From Pseudarthrobacter sp. NIBRBAC000502772 (GTDB lineage: Bacteria > Actinomycetota > Actinomycetes > Actinomycetales > Micrococcaceae): a stretch of DNA of 64,000 bases. Position 1 is the stretch's first letter, and each line of letters begins with the position of its first letter. Below the pieces are notes generated by a model. The model ran no database searches. It saw only the letters and a list, made by a program, of their open reading frames with translations, and was not told where the DNA came from. The stretch lies in contig NZ_CP041188.1 in assembly GCF_006517235.1 (NCBI RefSeq), positions 2,790,001-2,854,000 on the forward strand, written 5' to 3'. The translations under genes were made by a program, and so were the position numbers. Of the stretch, positions 1 through 7,475 are shown piece by piece.

Positions 1-492
1 CAACGAGGGGACCGAACTCCCCAACCGCACCGAGTGCGGTGACCGCGATACCGATCGGGGATTTCGATTCTCCGGCGTCGCGAAGGATCGGCAGCAGCGA
101 CCCAGGGCTGTGGAGCATAAGGCTACTCCGATGATCACGGCAGCCTCCGGTGTGGGGGCCAGGAGTAGGCCAGCGCCAATGCCTGCCGCCAGAATTGACC
201 CAGCCAGCAGACGCACGGTTGGCGGGCCGGCCGCGGATGAGGGCGAAATCTATCTCGTTACCGGCAACGAAGAAGAGCATGGCCAGCCCGAAATCGGCGA
301 GCGTATCCGTGAACTGGACGGGTTGGATCCACCCCAACAGGCTGGGGCCGAGCATGATTCCGAGGACAATTTCAAGGCGATCAGAACCATTGACGTCGAC
401 AAGCCATCCATCGGCGGTACCTCCGGTAGCTCGGCTGCTTCGAAGGAAAAGTACTCCAAAGCTGCCGCCACTGTTGGGGATGGCGCCATAAC
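1..492 (-). pseudogene. decayed monovalent cation:proton antiporter (Kef/NhaP-like), partial
   Basis: Reading leftward, the minus strand encodes typical antiporter segments, but they lie in different frames. One frame gives LGIMLGPSLLGWIQP and then ADFGLAMLFFVAGNEIDF; a second gives an AGIGAGLLLAPTPEAAVIIG-like membrane helix; the first frame resumes with GSLLPILRDAGE and AVTALGAVGEFGPLV at the window edge. These match the early transmembrane helices of cation:proton antiporter-2/Kef-type exchangers. At least two compensating frameshifts break the frame, and the N-terminal part (about 370-490) is also scrambled. The gene runs off the left edge. I read it as a pseudogene; a sequencing indel cluster is the alternative. 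Confidence 0.6.
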
Positions 493-692
493 AGCCACAT
501 CCCACTGGGACACGATCAGGAAGTCGTACTGACGATCGCGGTGGGCGAAAGCGTTAGCCTGCGGGTCCACCCGGCTCGTCCCGCCATGGCATGTTGCGCG
601 GCCGGTGGGATCATCGGTCAGCGGAGGCGATCAGGGACCTGCGAGTGAGATGGCGCGACCCTGACCAGCTGAGGACGAGGTTCGGCGGGACG

Positions 693-911
693 TCAGGTTT
701 CCCTGTTCCGGCGGGCGAACTCGCGGTGGAGTTTGTTCCTGGCGCCGTGTTCGACAAGGGTCGGGATGTAGGTCCGGATCCGGCCGGCATCCAGTGTTTC
801 ATACTCCTCTGTGACGACCCGGACAACCAGCGGCCGGGGTGCGTCGGGATAGCGTGCGGCGAGCAGGTCGCTGACTTTGGCGATGGTGTCGTGCTTCTCC
901 GTATCTTCCAT
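693..911 (-). CDS. small three-helix-bundle dimerization domain protein
   Basis: A 72-residue protein starting at the ATG of MEDTEKHDTIAK. It resembles the short actinobacterial three-helix-bundle dimerization proteins (DUF3562-like): an N-terminal helix, the segment RVVTEEYETLDAGRIRTYIP, then LVEHGARNKLHRE. The pattern suggests a helical dimer of unknown role. A longer in-frame extension upstream (to about 1226) lacks recognisable protein character and overlaps the neighbouring polymerase gene on the same strand, so I chose the internal ATG. It is separated by about 107 bases from the LigD-type gene. Family assignment rests on remembered similarity, not on a search. Confidence 0.65.
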   Translation of the reverse strand: MEDTEKHDTIAKVSDLLAARYPDAPRPLVVRVVTEEYETLDAGRIRTYIPTLVEHGARNKLHREFARRNRET

Positions 912-1018
912 CCAACTAGTTTGATACCGGAGACGTGTGGCGTCTATCACATTTTGCTGGGATGGGGGGAGCGCTGAAGACCCGCTCGGCGCGCGCACGT
1001 CCGGTTTCCGTTGCGGTG

Positions 1019-2263
1019 TCAGGATCCCGGGCGCCCGGGCCACTCCTTGCCGGCCCACGGGTCGTAGTTGGCGATGAGCCCCTCCTGTGGCGGACGCTCC
1101 GAGTCGGGGACGTGCTGCAGGTTCACCCGCACCCGGTACCAGAGCGAGCTTGATCCGCGCATTCCGTCGACGAGCACGTCGGCGGGGTGCAGGGCCGGGA
1201 CGAGGTCCACGTGCCGGGACTTCCACTCATCGAGTGCCGCGAGGGCCTCAGGCTTGGTCCTGGTGCGGGCAACCTCGATGAGCGGCATCAGCGACTGCCG
1301 GCGGCCGGAGCCGTCGCCGCTGCGCGGCGGCTTCTCGGCGGGGCCGAGCTCGGCCGCCAGTGCCAGAAGTCCATCGAGTGTGCCCACCGCGTCATCGATG
1401 CCGGCGTGCGGGTCGCCCAGATCGGCGAAGCGCCCGGGCACTGTGAGCACCGTGAATTGTTCCGGCCGGATGGAGCGGACCTCGTCCCAGGTGAGCGGCG
1501 TCGAGACCCGGGCGTCGGGCAGGGGCCGGATCGAGTACGCCGATGCCACGGTGCGGTCCTTCGCGTTCTGGTTGAAGTCGACGAACACACTTTCGCCGCG
1601 CTCCTCCTTCCACCACCGCGCGGTGGCGAGGCCGGGAGCGCGGTTTTCGACCTCGCGGGCGAGGGTCTCGGCGGCGAGCCGCACCTCGCGGAACGACCAC
1701 TGCGGCGCGATGCGCACCAGGATGTGCAGTCCGCGCGATCCGCTCGTCTTCGGCCACCCCACCAGCCCCACGTCGTCCAGCACCTCCCGCGCGACATATG
1801 CGACATCAACGATCTGGGACCAGCCGACGCCCGGCATCGGATCGAGGTCCACCCGGAGCTCGTCCGGGTGTTCGAGGTCCTCAGCGCGCACGGGATGCGG
1901 GTTGAGGTCCAGGCAGCCAAGATTCACCACCCACGCCAGGCCCGCGGCATCCCGGATGACGGCCTCCTCGGCTGATGTCCCCGACGCGTAGTGCAGCGTT
2001 GCTGTGTCGATGAAGTCGGGGTGGTTTTCGGGCACCCGCTTTTGGAAGAACGGTTCAGCGTCGATGCCCTTCGGGAAGCGCTTGAGCACCATGGGCCGGC
2101 CGCCGGCGCCGCGCAGCGCACCATCCGCGACGGCGAGGTAGTAGCGGACCAGGTCGAGCTTCGTCAGCCCGGGCTCGGGGAAAACCACTTTGTCCGGACT
2201 TGAGATGCGTACCTCGGCGCCGGCAATGTCGAGGATTTCGGCCGGAGTCTTCGACGGGCTCAT
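1019..2263 (-). CDS. non-homologous end-joining polymerase (LigD polymerase domain)
   Basis: A 414-residue protein with the archaeo-eukaryotic primase-type polymerase fold of LigD. The metal-binding pair is in RVDLDP (D139, D141), the nucleotide-binding loop is SGSRGLHILVRI (174-185, H180), and the third acidic motif is VFVDFNQNAKDR with D229, followed by SIRP. It would fill gaps with ribo- or deoxynucleotides during Ku-dependent double-strand break repair in the cytoplasm. No ligase or phosphoesterase domain is attached, as is common for actinobacterial stand-alone paralogs, and no ku gene is in the window. Start ATG at MSPSKTPAEIL gives a normal length. Confidence 0.9.
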   Translation of the reverse strand: MSPSKTPAEILDIAGAEVRISSPDKVVFPEPGLTKLDLVRYYLAVADGALRGAGGRPMVLKRFPKGIDAEPFFQKRVPENHPDFIDTATLHYASGTSAEEAVIRDAAGLAWVVNLGCLDLNPHPVRAEDLEHPDELRVDLDPMPGVGWSQIVDVAYVAREVLDDVGLVGWPKTSGSRGLHILVRIAPQWSFREVRLAAETLAREVENRAPGLATARWWKEERGESVFVDFNQNAKDRTVASAYSIRPLPDARVSTPLTWDEVRSIRPEQFTVLTVPGRFADLGDPHAGIDDAVGTLDGLLALAAELGPAEKPPRSGDGSGRRQSLMPLIEVARTRTKPEALAALDEWKSRHVDLVPALHPADVLVDGMRGSSSLWYRVRVNLQHVPDSERPPQEGLIANYDPWAGKEWPGRPGS

Positions 2264-2569
2264 GGCGCCACGCTAGCAACGATCGGATGTCCCAGCCAGA
2301 CCCGGTGCGGAATGGCTGCATCAGGAGGAACCGCGAAAGGGGGGAGCCTCCTATATGTCCGTTAGTTGAACGCCCGACGGCGGCGCTCACCAGGGGAGCG
2401 GACGGCCCGTTCCGACGCCGTGAACGCGGCGGAGGACAATGCCCGTAACGACAGTGGCCGCCACCGCGCCACTGGAGCCGAACGCGATGTAGCCGCGGTC
2501 GTCGTCGACGATTACATTGGCGGTGACCGTCCAGCCGGGGGCTTGGCCAACTCCTCGCCGGGATCTCCG
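2264..2569. other. 306-base gap between ligD-type and ridA genes
   Basis: No confident gene is present. A minus-strand reading around 2385-2530 gives a short hydrophobic stretch (VIVDDDRGYIAFGSSGAVAA, then TVVTGIVLRR) ending in a stop near 2395, without a credible start or ribosome site. It may be the remnant of a small membrane protein. The rest probably holds the ligD promoter, but I could not pick convincing -35/-10 boxes. Confidence 0.3.
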
Positions 2570-2971
2570 TCACCGCATAACGGCGGCGACCGCGCTGATC
2601 TCGACCAGTGCCCCGGGCACGCCCAGCGCCGCGACACGCGCTCCGGTCACCAGGGCCGGTTCGTCGGACGCGAGTTCCGAAGCGATCGCCCCGTACGCCG
2701 CCGCGAGGTCCACCCCATCGACGAAGAGCACTGTCCATTGCACAACGTCGCCGAGGGTAGCGCCGCCGGCGGCGAGCGCGGTCCGCGCGTTCTCAAGGGC
2801 GCGGGCAGACTGGACGGCCACGTCGTCCTCCCCGACGAGTGCGCCGTCGGCGTCGACGGCGTTCTGGCCACCGACGTAGATGGTGGTCGCGCCGGGCGGC
2901 ACGATGGCGACGTGGCTGAAGGCGGGGCTCGAGACGAGCCCCTGGGGGCGGATGCGCTGTATGGATGCCAT
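2570..2971 (-). CDS. RidA/YjgF/Rid-family enamine deaminase
   Basis: A 133-residue protein of the Rid family, which hydrolyses reactive enamine/imine intermediates released by PLP enzymes. Recognisable segments are AIVPPGATTIYVGGQNAVDA near the N-terminus, the central helix ENARTALAAGGATLGDVVQ with WTVLFVDG, and the C-terminal VPGALVEISAVAAV strand. The usual PxRT context of the active-site arginine is altered here to VTGARVAAL, so it may belong to a divergent Rid subgroup. It stands alone, with no operon partners. Confidence 0.85.
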   Translation of the reverse strand: MASIQRIRPQGLVSSPAFSHVAIVPPGATTIYVGGQNAVDADGALVGEDDVAVQSARALENARTALAAGGATLGDVVQWTVLFVDGVDLAAAYGAIASELASDEPALVTGARVAALGVPGALVEISAVAAVMR

Positions 2972-3148
2972 GCCTGTATGTTCTCACCGACCCCAGGCCG
3001 AGGCGACCCTCGAAACATAGCGATGCTTCATCGGGACGGCTGCGTACTGCCTTCAAGCATTGCGGCACCGTTCATGCGCAGTTTGCACACGGGGATGCTT
3101 TGGCGGATAAGACTCAATCAGTCGCGCGGGAAACGCGAACGTCGCGCC

Positions 3149-3472
3149 GTGAAGAACACCGATCCATTACGCCTGGCGCAGATAACAACGGCCGGCATCC
3201 TGTGGGCCACGGGCGATGTGACTCCCTGGGTATCCTCCCGGGGCTGGTGGACCGTCCACGGCATGCTCACCGACGCGGGGTGCCTGCTCCTGCGGATGCT
3301 GCTGCTCCGCCAGGAAGGACTGCGCCTCCGGGACGTGTTCGGTCTCACGCGCACCAACTGGGGCACGCAACACCGGCTGCGGGCCGCCGGAGCACGGCAC
3401 ATCATCGCGGACTACGAAGGAATGGACGGGTTCAGCGCACGTATGCTCTTCGGCAGCTACGTGACGCCATAG
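3149..3472 (+). pseudogene. truncated membrane protein, CPBP/CAAX-protease-like N-terminus
   Basis: A GTG-started frame gives a segment like the first helices of CPBP intramembrane protease/CAAX family proteins (WWTVHGMLTDAGCLLLRMLL, then LRQEGLRLRDVFGLTR). The remainder is short and unlike the family (RLRAAGARHIIADYEGMDG...). The family is usually about 250-300 residues and carries EExxxR and HxxxN motifs that are absent here, so this looks like a 5' fragment joined to unrelated sequence. The frame continues open upstream but has no protein-like character there. Identification is tentative. Confidence 0.35.
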
Positions 3473-3486
3473 CTGCCTAAACGTGT

Positions 3487-3522
3487 CGAAGCTCCGGTCA
3501 GTTGCTATTGACCGGAGCTTCG
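3487..3522. terminator. bidirectional hairpin terminator
   Basis: A perfect 14-base stem (3487-3500 with 3509-3522) with an 8-base loop. It lies between the rightward CPBP-like fragment and the leftward SnoaL-like gene and overlaps the stop codon of the latter at 3498. Convergent placement suggests use in both directions. Confidence 0.75.
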
Positions 3523-3851
3523 CCATTGAACGGCGGATGAGCCTGGACGAACCACTCATCGTCGATGCCAAGGCGACGTCTTTCTTCCGGCTTATCCTCG
3601 TAGACCCGCCATTCGGTTAGTCCCTCGTGCGCGGCGACAGCCGTCCACAGCGCAGGTCCCTCGAGAGCGGAGAATCCTGGACACACCGTGCGGCCGACGA
3701 TGGTGACCCTGTCCTCTCGCGCCAAGACGGCTTCGAAGATGTTCCTGTAGCCGGGAAAGGAGTCGAAGAAGCTGCGCCAGGCTTCGATGCAGACCGTCTT
3801 GCCGATGAAGGCGTTGCCGCCGGTGTCGATAAAGGAATGGTCGTTGGCCAT
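3498..3851 (-). CDS. SnoaL/NTF2-like protein, N-terminus uncertain
   Basis: The cone-shaped NTF2-like fold is suggested by INARDLTGLARLMANDHSFI, then DTGGNAFIGKTVCIEAWRSF, PGYRNIFEAVLA and the C-terminal WRVYEDKPEERRRLG. Such proteins bind small molecules or act as polyketide-cyclase-like enzymes; no substrate can be deduced. Similar proteins start about 15-20 residues before INARDL. Here the frame continues upstream to 4118 with unrelated sequence, and no start codon with a ribosome site is evident, so a 5' frameshift is possible. The coordinate given uses the internal ATG (MANDHSF), a conservative minimum. It diverges from the reductase gene at 4091. Confidence 0.6.
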   Translation of the reverse strand: MANDHSFIDTGGNAFIGKTVCIEAWRSFFDSFPGYRNIFEAVLAREDRVTIVGRTVCPGFSALEGPALWTAVAAHEGLTEWRVYEDKPEERRRLGIDDEWFVQAHPPFNGEAPVNSN

Positions 3852-4090
3852 GAGCCGGGCAAGCCCCGTCAGGTCCCGCGCGTTGATGGAACGGGGTGTT
3901 GGCGGTGGGTGGGGAACGCGACGTCGGTCGCTTGGGGACGCGACATGCTGCGCCCAAGCTGGTCCCGAACCGTTGAGCCAACGCGGCCCCCTTGAACGTC
4001 TGAGCGCGGCAGGGCTAGCATTGCCGGCACGGGCGCCGATGCCACACCTGGACAACGCGGTGCCGACGTCGATCAAGCGAGGAAACTGCC

Positions 4091-4726
4091 ATGGGCGAGA
4101 CATCTGCAGAGGCGTCATCAGCGGACCTGATGGTCGACCTGATCATCTCGCTGGACGGGTATGCCTCGGCGGAGGGGTGGCCAGGCTGGTGGGGTCTGGA
4201 GGGGCCGGAATACCTGGCTTGGCTCGGGCAGGAGGGGGAGAAGGACTACACGTTCCTCCTCGGGGCGAACACCTACCGGCTGATGTCCAGCATGTCGGAG
4301 GAAGCCGCGGCCGACGCCTCCAGCTTCTCCGAGGAGGAGGGGGCCAGCCTGACCGGCCTTGCCGCCGTGCCCAAGGTCGTCTTCTCCTCCACCCTGCAGG
4401 AGCCCCTGACATGGCCGAACACGGAGCTGGTCACCGGGGACGCGGTCCAGGCCGTGGCGGAGCTGAAACGGACCAGGACCGGAACCCTGAGCACCCTGGG
4501 CAGCATCAGTCTCTGCCGGTCGCTGCTGACCGCCGGCCTCGTGGACAGGTTCCGGTTGGTCATCTTCCCGGTGATCACGGGCAGCACCGGCAGGGAACGG
4601 ATCTACGACCGCTATCCGGACATCTCGCTCGAGATGGTGAACAGCAGGACCTTCGACGGCCGGCTCCAGCTGCTCGAGTACATCCCCACCGTCCTCAGCG
4701 GTCCGCTGGGTCGCGGTCCCACCTGA
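4091..4726 (+). CDS. dihydrofolate reductase-like (RibD C-terminal) family protein
   Basis: A 211-residue protein with the RibD C-terminal/DHFR-like fold. It shows DLIISLDGYASAEG at residues 15-28, then LLGANTYRLMSSM, KVVFSSTLQEP and the nucleotide-loop region GTLSTLGSISLCRSLLTAGL followed by VDRFRLVIFPVITGS. Members are NADPH-dependent reductases of mostly unknown substrate and are abundant in actinobacteria. It is a single gene transcribed toward the convergent hpaI gene, with only 22 bases between stops. A second member of this family is at 60406-60945. Confidence 0.85.
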   Translation: MGETSAEASSADLMVDLIISLDGYASAEGWPGWWGLEGPEYLAWLGQEGEKDYTFLLGANTYRLMSSMSEEAAADASSFSEEEGASLTGLAAVPKVVFSSTLQEPLTWPNTELVTGDAVQAVAELKRTRTGTLSTLGSISLCRSLLTAGLVDRFRLVIFPVITGSTGRERIYDRYPDISLEMVNSRTFDGRLQLLEYIPTVLSGPLGRGPT

Positions 4727-4748
4727 GCCAATCCGTGGAGTTCGCGCG

Positions 4749-5585
4749 TCAGTAGCTGGTGGGCGTTTCGCCGTCGGAGGGCTTAGTGAACGCGGCGGCA
4801 AGCGACTCGGAGCCGCGGGCGAGGATGGCGACGTCGGCGCCCACCAGGACAAAGGCGGCGCCGGCCGCCAGGTAGCTGCGGGCTGTGGCCGGGTTGAAGG
4901 CGTTGACGCCCGCTGGTTTCCCGGCCGCTTTTGCGGCGGTAAGGCAGTGTTCGACGGCGGCGCGCACGTTGGGGTGTTCCTGCTGTCCCAGCACGCCCAT
5001 GGAAGCGGCGAGGTCGGAGGGTCCGAGGAAGATGGCGTCCACGCCGTCCACGGCCAGGATCTCCTCGACGGCTTCGACGGCCGCCGTCGATTCGATCTGC
5101 ACCGTGACGCTGACGGTCTCTGACGCGCGGGCGAGGTAGTCAGGGACACGGTTCCAGCGTGAGGCGCGGGCCAGGGCGGATCCCACCCCGCGGACGCCCT
5201 GGGGTGGATACCGGGTGGCCGCAACCGCGGCTTCCGCTTCGGCCGCCGAGTTGACCATGGGGATCAGCAGGTTTTGCACGCCGAGGTCCAGGTACTGCTT
5301 GATGAGCACGGTGTCGTTGACCGGGGGCCGGACCAGGGCCTGGACCGGGTAGCCGTTGACGGCCTGGAGCTGGGCCAGGATGGATTCGAGGCCGTTGGGG
5401 CTGTGTTCGGCGTCGATGAGGAGCCAGTCCAGGCCGGATCCGGCGCAGAGCTCGGCGATCAGCGGGCTGCCGGAGCAGACCCACATTCCGGCGAGGGGGC
5501 GGCCTGCTTTACCGTTTTGACTGCGGAGGGCGTCGCGGAACGTGTTCGCGTCGTCAGGATTTCCGGGTTCTACTCGAAGCGGCAT
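4749..5585 (-). CDS. hpaI: 4-hydroxy-2-oxoheptanedioate aldolase (HpaI/HpcH)
   Basis: A 278-residue class II, divalent-metal aldolase that splits 4-hydroxy-2-oxoheptane-1,7-dioate into pyruvate and succinic semialdehyde, the last step of homoprotocatechuate meta-cleavage. Signature segments are WLLIDAEHSPNGLESI (catalytic His), VQALVRPP (Arg), TVQIESTAAVE (metal Glu) and FLGPSDLAASMG (metal Asp). The length is slightly above the family norm because of a short N-terminal extension before FRDAL. Its start overlaps the end of hpaH by 16 bases. It is the last gene of the leftward hpa operon. Confidence 0.93.
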   Translation of the reverse strand: MPLRVEPGNPDDANTFRDALRSQNGKAGRPLAGMWVCSGSPLIAELCAGSGLDWLLIDAEHSPNGLESILAQLQAVNGYPVQALVRPPVNDTVLIKQYLDLGVQNLLIPMVNSAAEAEAAVAATRYPPQGVRGVGSALARASRWNRVPDYLARASETVSVTVQIESTAAVEAVEEILAVDGVDAIFLGPSDLAASMGVLGQQEHPNVRAAVEHCLTAAKAAGKPAGVNAFNPATARSYLAAGAAFVLVGADVAILARGSESLAAAFTKPSDGETPTSY

Positions 5586-6355
5586 GTGATGGCCCCCAAT
5601 GGTCCGTAGTCGGCGTGGACGGTGTCGCCCTTGTGCACCCAGAGCGGGCGGGTGAAGGAGCCGGCGAGGATGATGTCCCCGGCTTTCATCCCGTCGCCGT
5701 GGGCGGCGATTTTGTTGGCGAGCCAGTGCACGCCGTTGGCCGGGTGGTCCAGGACGCCGGCTGCAACCCCGGTTTCCTCCACTGTCTGGTTTTTGTAGAG
5801 GATTGCCGAGACCCAGCGGAGGTCCACGGCGTCGGGCTTTACCGGGTTGCCGCCGATCACCATGGCGCCCATCGCGGCGTTGTCCGCGATGGTGTCCACG
5901 ATGGTCCGGCCCTCCATTTCGATCCGGGAGTCCAGGATCTCCAGGGCAGGAACCACGTAGTCAGTGGCGTCCAGGACGTCGAAGATGGTGCAGCCGGGTC
6001 CGGACAGGTCCTTCTTCAGCACAAACGCGAGCTCCACCTCCACCCGGGGATGGGTGTACTGGTCCCACTGCACCGAGCAGCCGGATCCGAGCACCATGTC
6101 ATCGAAGATGGCGCCGTAGTCCGGCTCGGTGATGCCGGTGGCGGCCTGCATGGCCTTGGAGGTGAGGCCGATCTTGTGCCCCACCAGCTTGCGGCCGGCG
6201 TCCTCGTTGCGCCGCCGCCACAGCTGCTGGACGGCGTAGGAGTCCTCCACCGTCATCCCCGGGTAGCGGGCCGTGAGGCGGGGGACCGGGGTGCGGGTCC
6301 GGCCGGCTTCCAGGAGTTCGTCGGCGATGGCCTCGATCGTCTTTGCGTCCAGCAT
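5570..6355 (-). CDS. hpaH: 2-oxo-hept-4-ene-1,7-dioate hydratase (HpaH)
   Basis: A 261-residue member of the hydratase/decarboxylase (FAH-superfamily) group that adds water to 2-oxohept-4-ene-1,7-dioate, using Mg2+. Diagnostic segments are VGHKIGLTSKAMQAATGI, PRVEVELAFVLKKDL and VPALEILDSRIE, with the GVHWLANKIAAHG region near the C-terminus. Length and order match HpaH/HpcG. Only two bases separate it from hpaD upstream, and it overlaps hpaI downstream, so the three are clearly co-transcribed. Confidence 0.93.
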   Translation of the reverse strand: MLDAKTIEAIADELLEAGRTRTPVPRLTARYPGMTVEDSYAVQQLWRRRNEDAGRKLVGHKIGLTSKAMQAATGITEPDYGAIFDDMVLGSGCSVQWDQYTHPRVEVELAFVLKKDLSGPGCTIFDVLDATDYVVPALEILDSRIEMEGRTIVDTIADNAAMGAMVIGGNPVKPDAVDLRWVSAILYKNQTVEETGVAAGVLDHPANGVHWLANKIAAHGDGMKAGDIILAGSFTRPLWVHKGDTVHADYGPLGAITCRFE

Positions 6356-6357
6356 GG

Positions 6358-7443
6358 CTAGAGCTGCGCCCCGAGCTTGAAGCCCGTCCGGTCCCCTTCG
6401 GGGGCCCCGTCTTTTCGGGTGTAGGAGAAGCCGTCGGCACCCACGGTGACCGCCATTTCGCTCTTTTCCTCACGCACGATGACGGGCTGCGGGTTGCCGT
6501 CGAGGTCCAGGACCAGGGAGGCTTCGGTGTACCAGGATGGGACCACGGGGTTGCCCCACCAGTCGCGGCGCTGGTTGTCGTGGACGTCCCAGGTAACGAC
6601 CGGGTTGTCGGGGTCGCCGGTGTAGTAGTCCTGCGTGTAGATCTCGATGCGGTGGCCGTCGGGGTCCAGGATGTAGAGGTAGAACGCGTTGGAGACGCCG
6701 TGCCGGCCGGGGCCGCGTTCGATCCGGTCGCTGATGCGCAGGGCGCCCATCTTGTCGCAGATCTGGATGATGTTGTGCTTTTCGTGGGTGGCGAACGCGA
6801 TGTGGTGCATGCGGGGGCCGTTGCCGCCGGTCAGGGCGGTGTCGTGGACGGTCTGCTTGCGGTGCATCCAGACCGCGTACGTGACGCCGTCGGAGTCCTG
6901 GATGTCCTCGGAGACGCGGAAGCCGAGGTCCTCAAGGTACTTGCGGCCGCGGGGCACGTCCGGGGTGACCTGGTTAAAGTGGTCCAGGCGGACCAGCTCG
7001 CCGGCGGAATAGAGGTCATAGCGCTGGGTGAGGCGCTCGACGTGTTCCACATCGTAGAAGAACTCGTAGGGGAAGCCCAGCGGGTCCTCCACCCGGACGG
7101 AATCGCCGATGCCCTTGGTGAAGCCTTCCTTGCGGCGTTCGGTGCGGCAGCCGAGTTCCTTGTAATAGGCCTCTGCGGCGTCCACTTCGGCGGGGGACTT
7201 CACCCGGTAGGCGAACGCGGCGACGGCGGCGATGGGTCCCTTGCGGAGCACCAGGTTGTGGTGGATGAACTCCTCCAGGGACCGCAGGTAGATGTTGTTC
7301 TCGTCTTCCTCGGTCACGTGCAGGCCCAGGACGTCCACGTAGAACGCGCGGGACCTGGCGAGGTCGGTGACCACAATCTCCATGTAGGCGCAGCGGACGA
7401 TGTCCGGAGCCGGGACGGTGGGGGTGGGGATGAAGTCAGTCAT
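6358..7443 (-). CDS. hpaD: 3,4-dihydroxyphenylacetate 2,3-dioxygenase (HpaD)
   Basis: A 361-residue vicinal-oxygen-chelate extradiol dioxygenase that opens the ring of homoprotocatechuate. The facial triad falls at H155 (RLDHFNQVT), H214 (MHHIAFAT) and E267 (HRIEIYTQ). W192, H200, R243, H248, Y257 and R293 are present as well. These positions coincide with those of the Brevibacterium fuscum enzyme (HPCD) as I recall its numbering, so the protein is almost collinear with it and with Mn-dependent MndD of Arthrobacter globiformis. Whether it uses Fe or Mn cannot be told from sequence. The start is the ATG of MTDFIPTPTV; an upstream in-frame extension would overlap hpaE. Confidence 0.96.
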   Translation of the reverse strand: MTDFIPTPTVPAPDIVRCAYMEIVVTDLARSRAFYVDVLGLHVTEEDENNIYLRSLEEFIHHNLVLRKGPIAAVAAFAYRVKSPAEVDAAEAYYKELGCRTERRKEGFTKGIGDSVRVEDPLGFPYEFFYDVEHVERLTQRYDLYSAGELVRLDHFNQVTPDVPRGRKYLEDLGFRVSEDIQDSDGVTYAVWMHRKQTVHDTALTGGNGPRMHHIAFATHEKHNIIQICDKMGALRISDRIERGPGRHGVSNAFYLYILDPDGHRIEIYTQDYYTGDPDNPVVTWDVHDNQRRDWWGNPVVPSWYTEASLVLDLDGNPQPVIVREEKSEMAVTVGADGFSYTRKDGAPEGDRTGFKLGAQL

Positions 7444-7475
7444 GGGAGTCTCTCTTCTTTGAAAGCGTGGGTGGC

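Noticed and set aside
2366..3148. In-frame extension of the CPBP-like fragment up to 2366
   Set aside because: The extension runs antisense to ridA and has no hydrophobic or domain pattern; only the part after 3149 looks protein-like.
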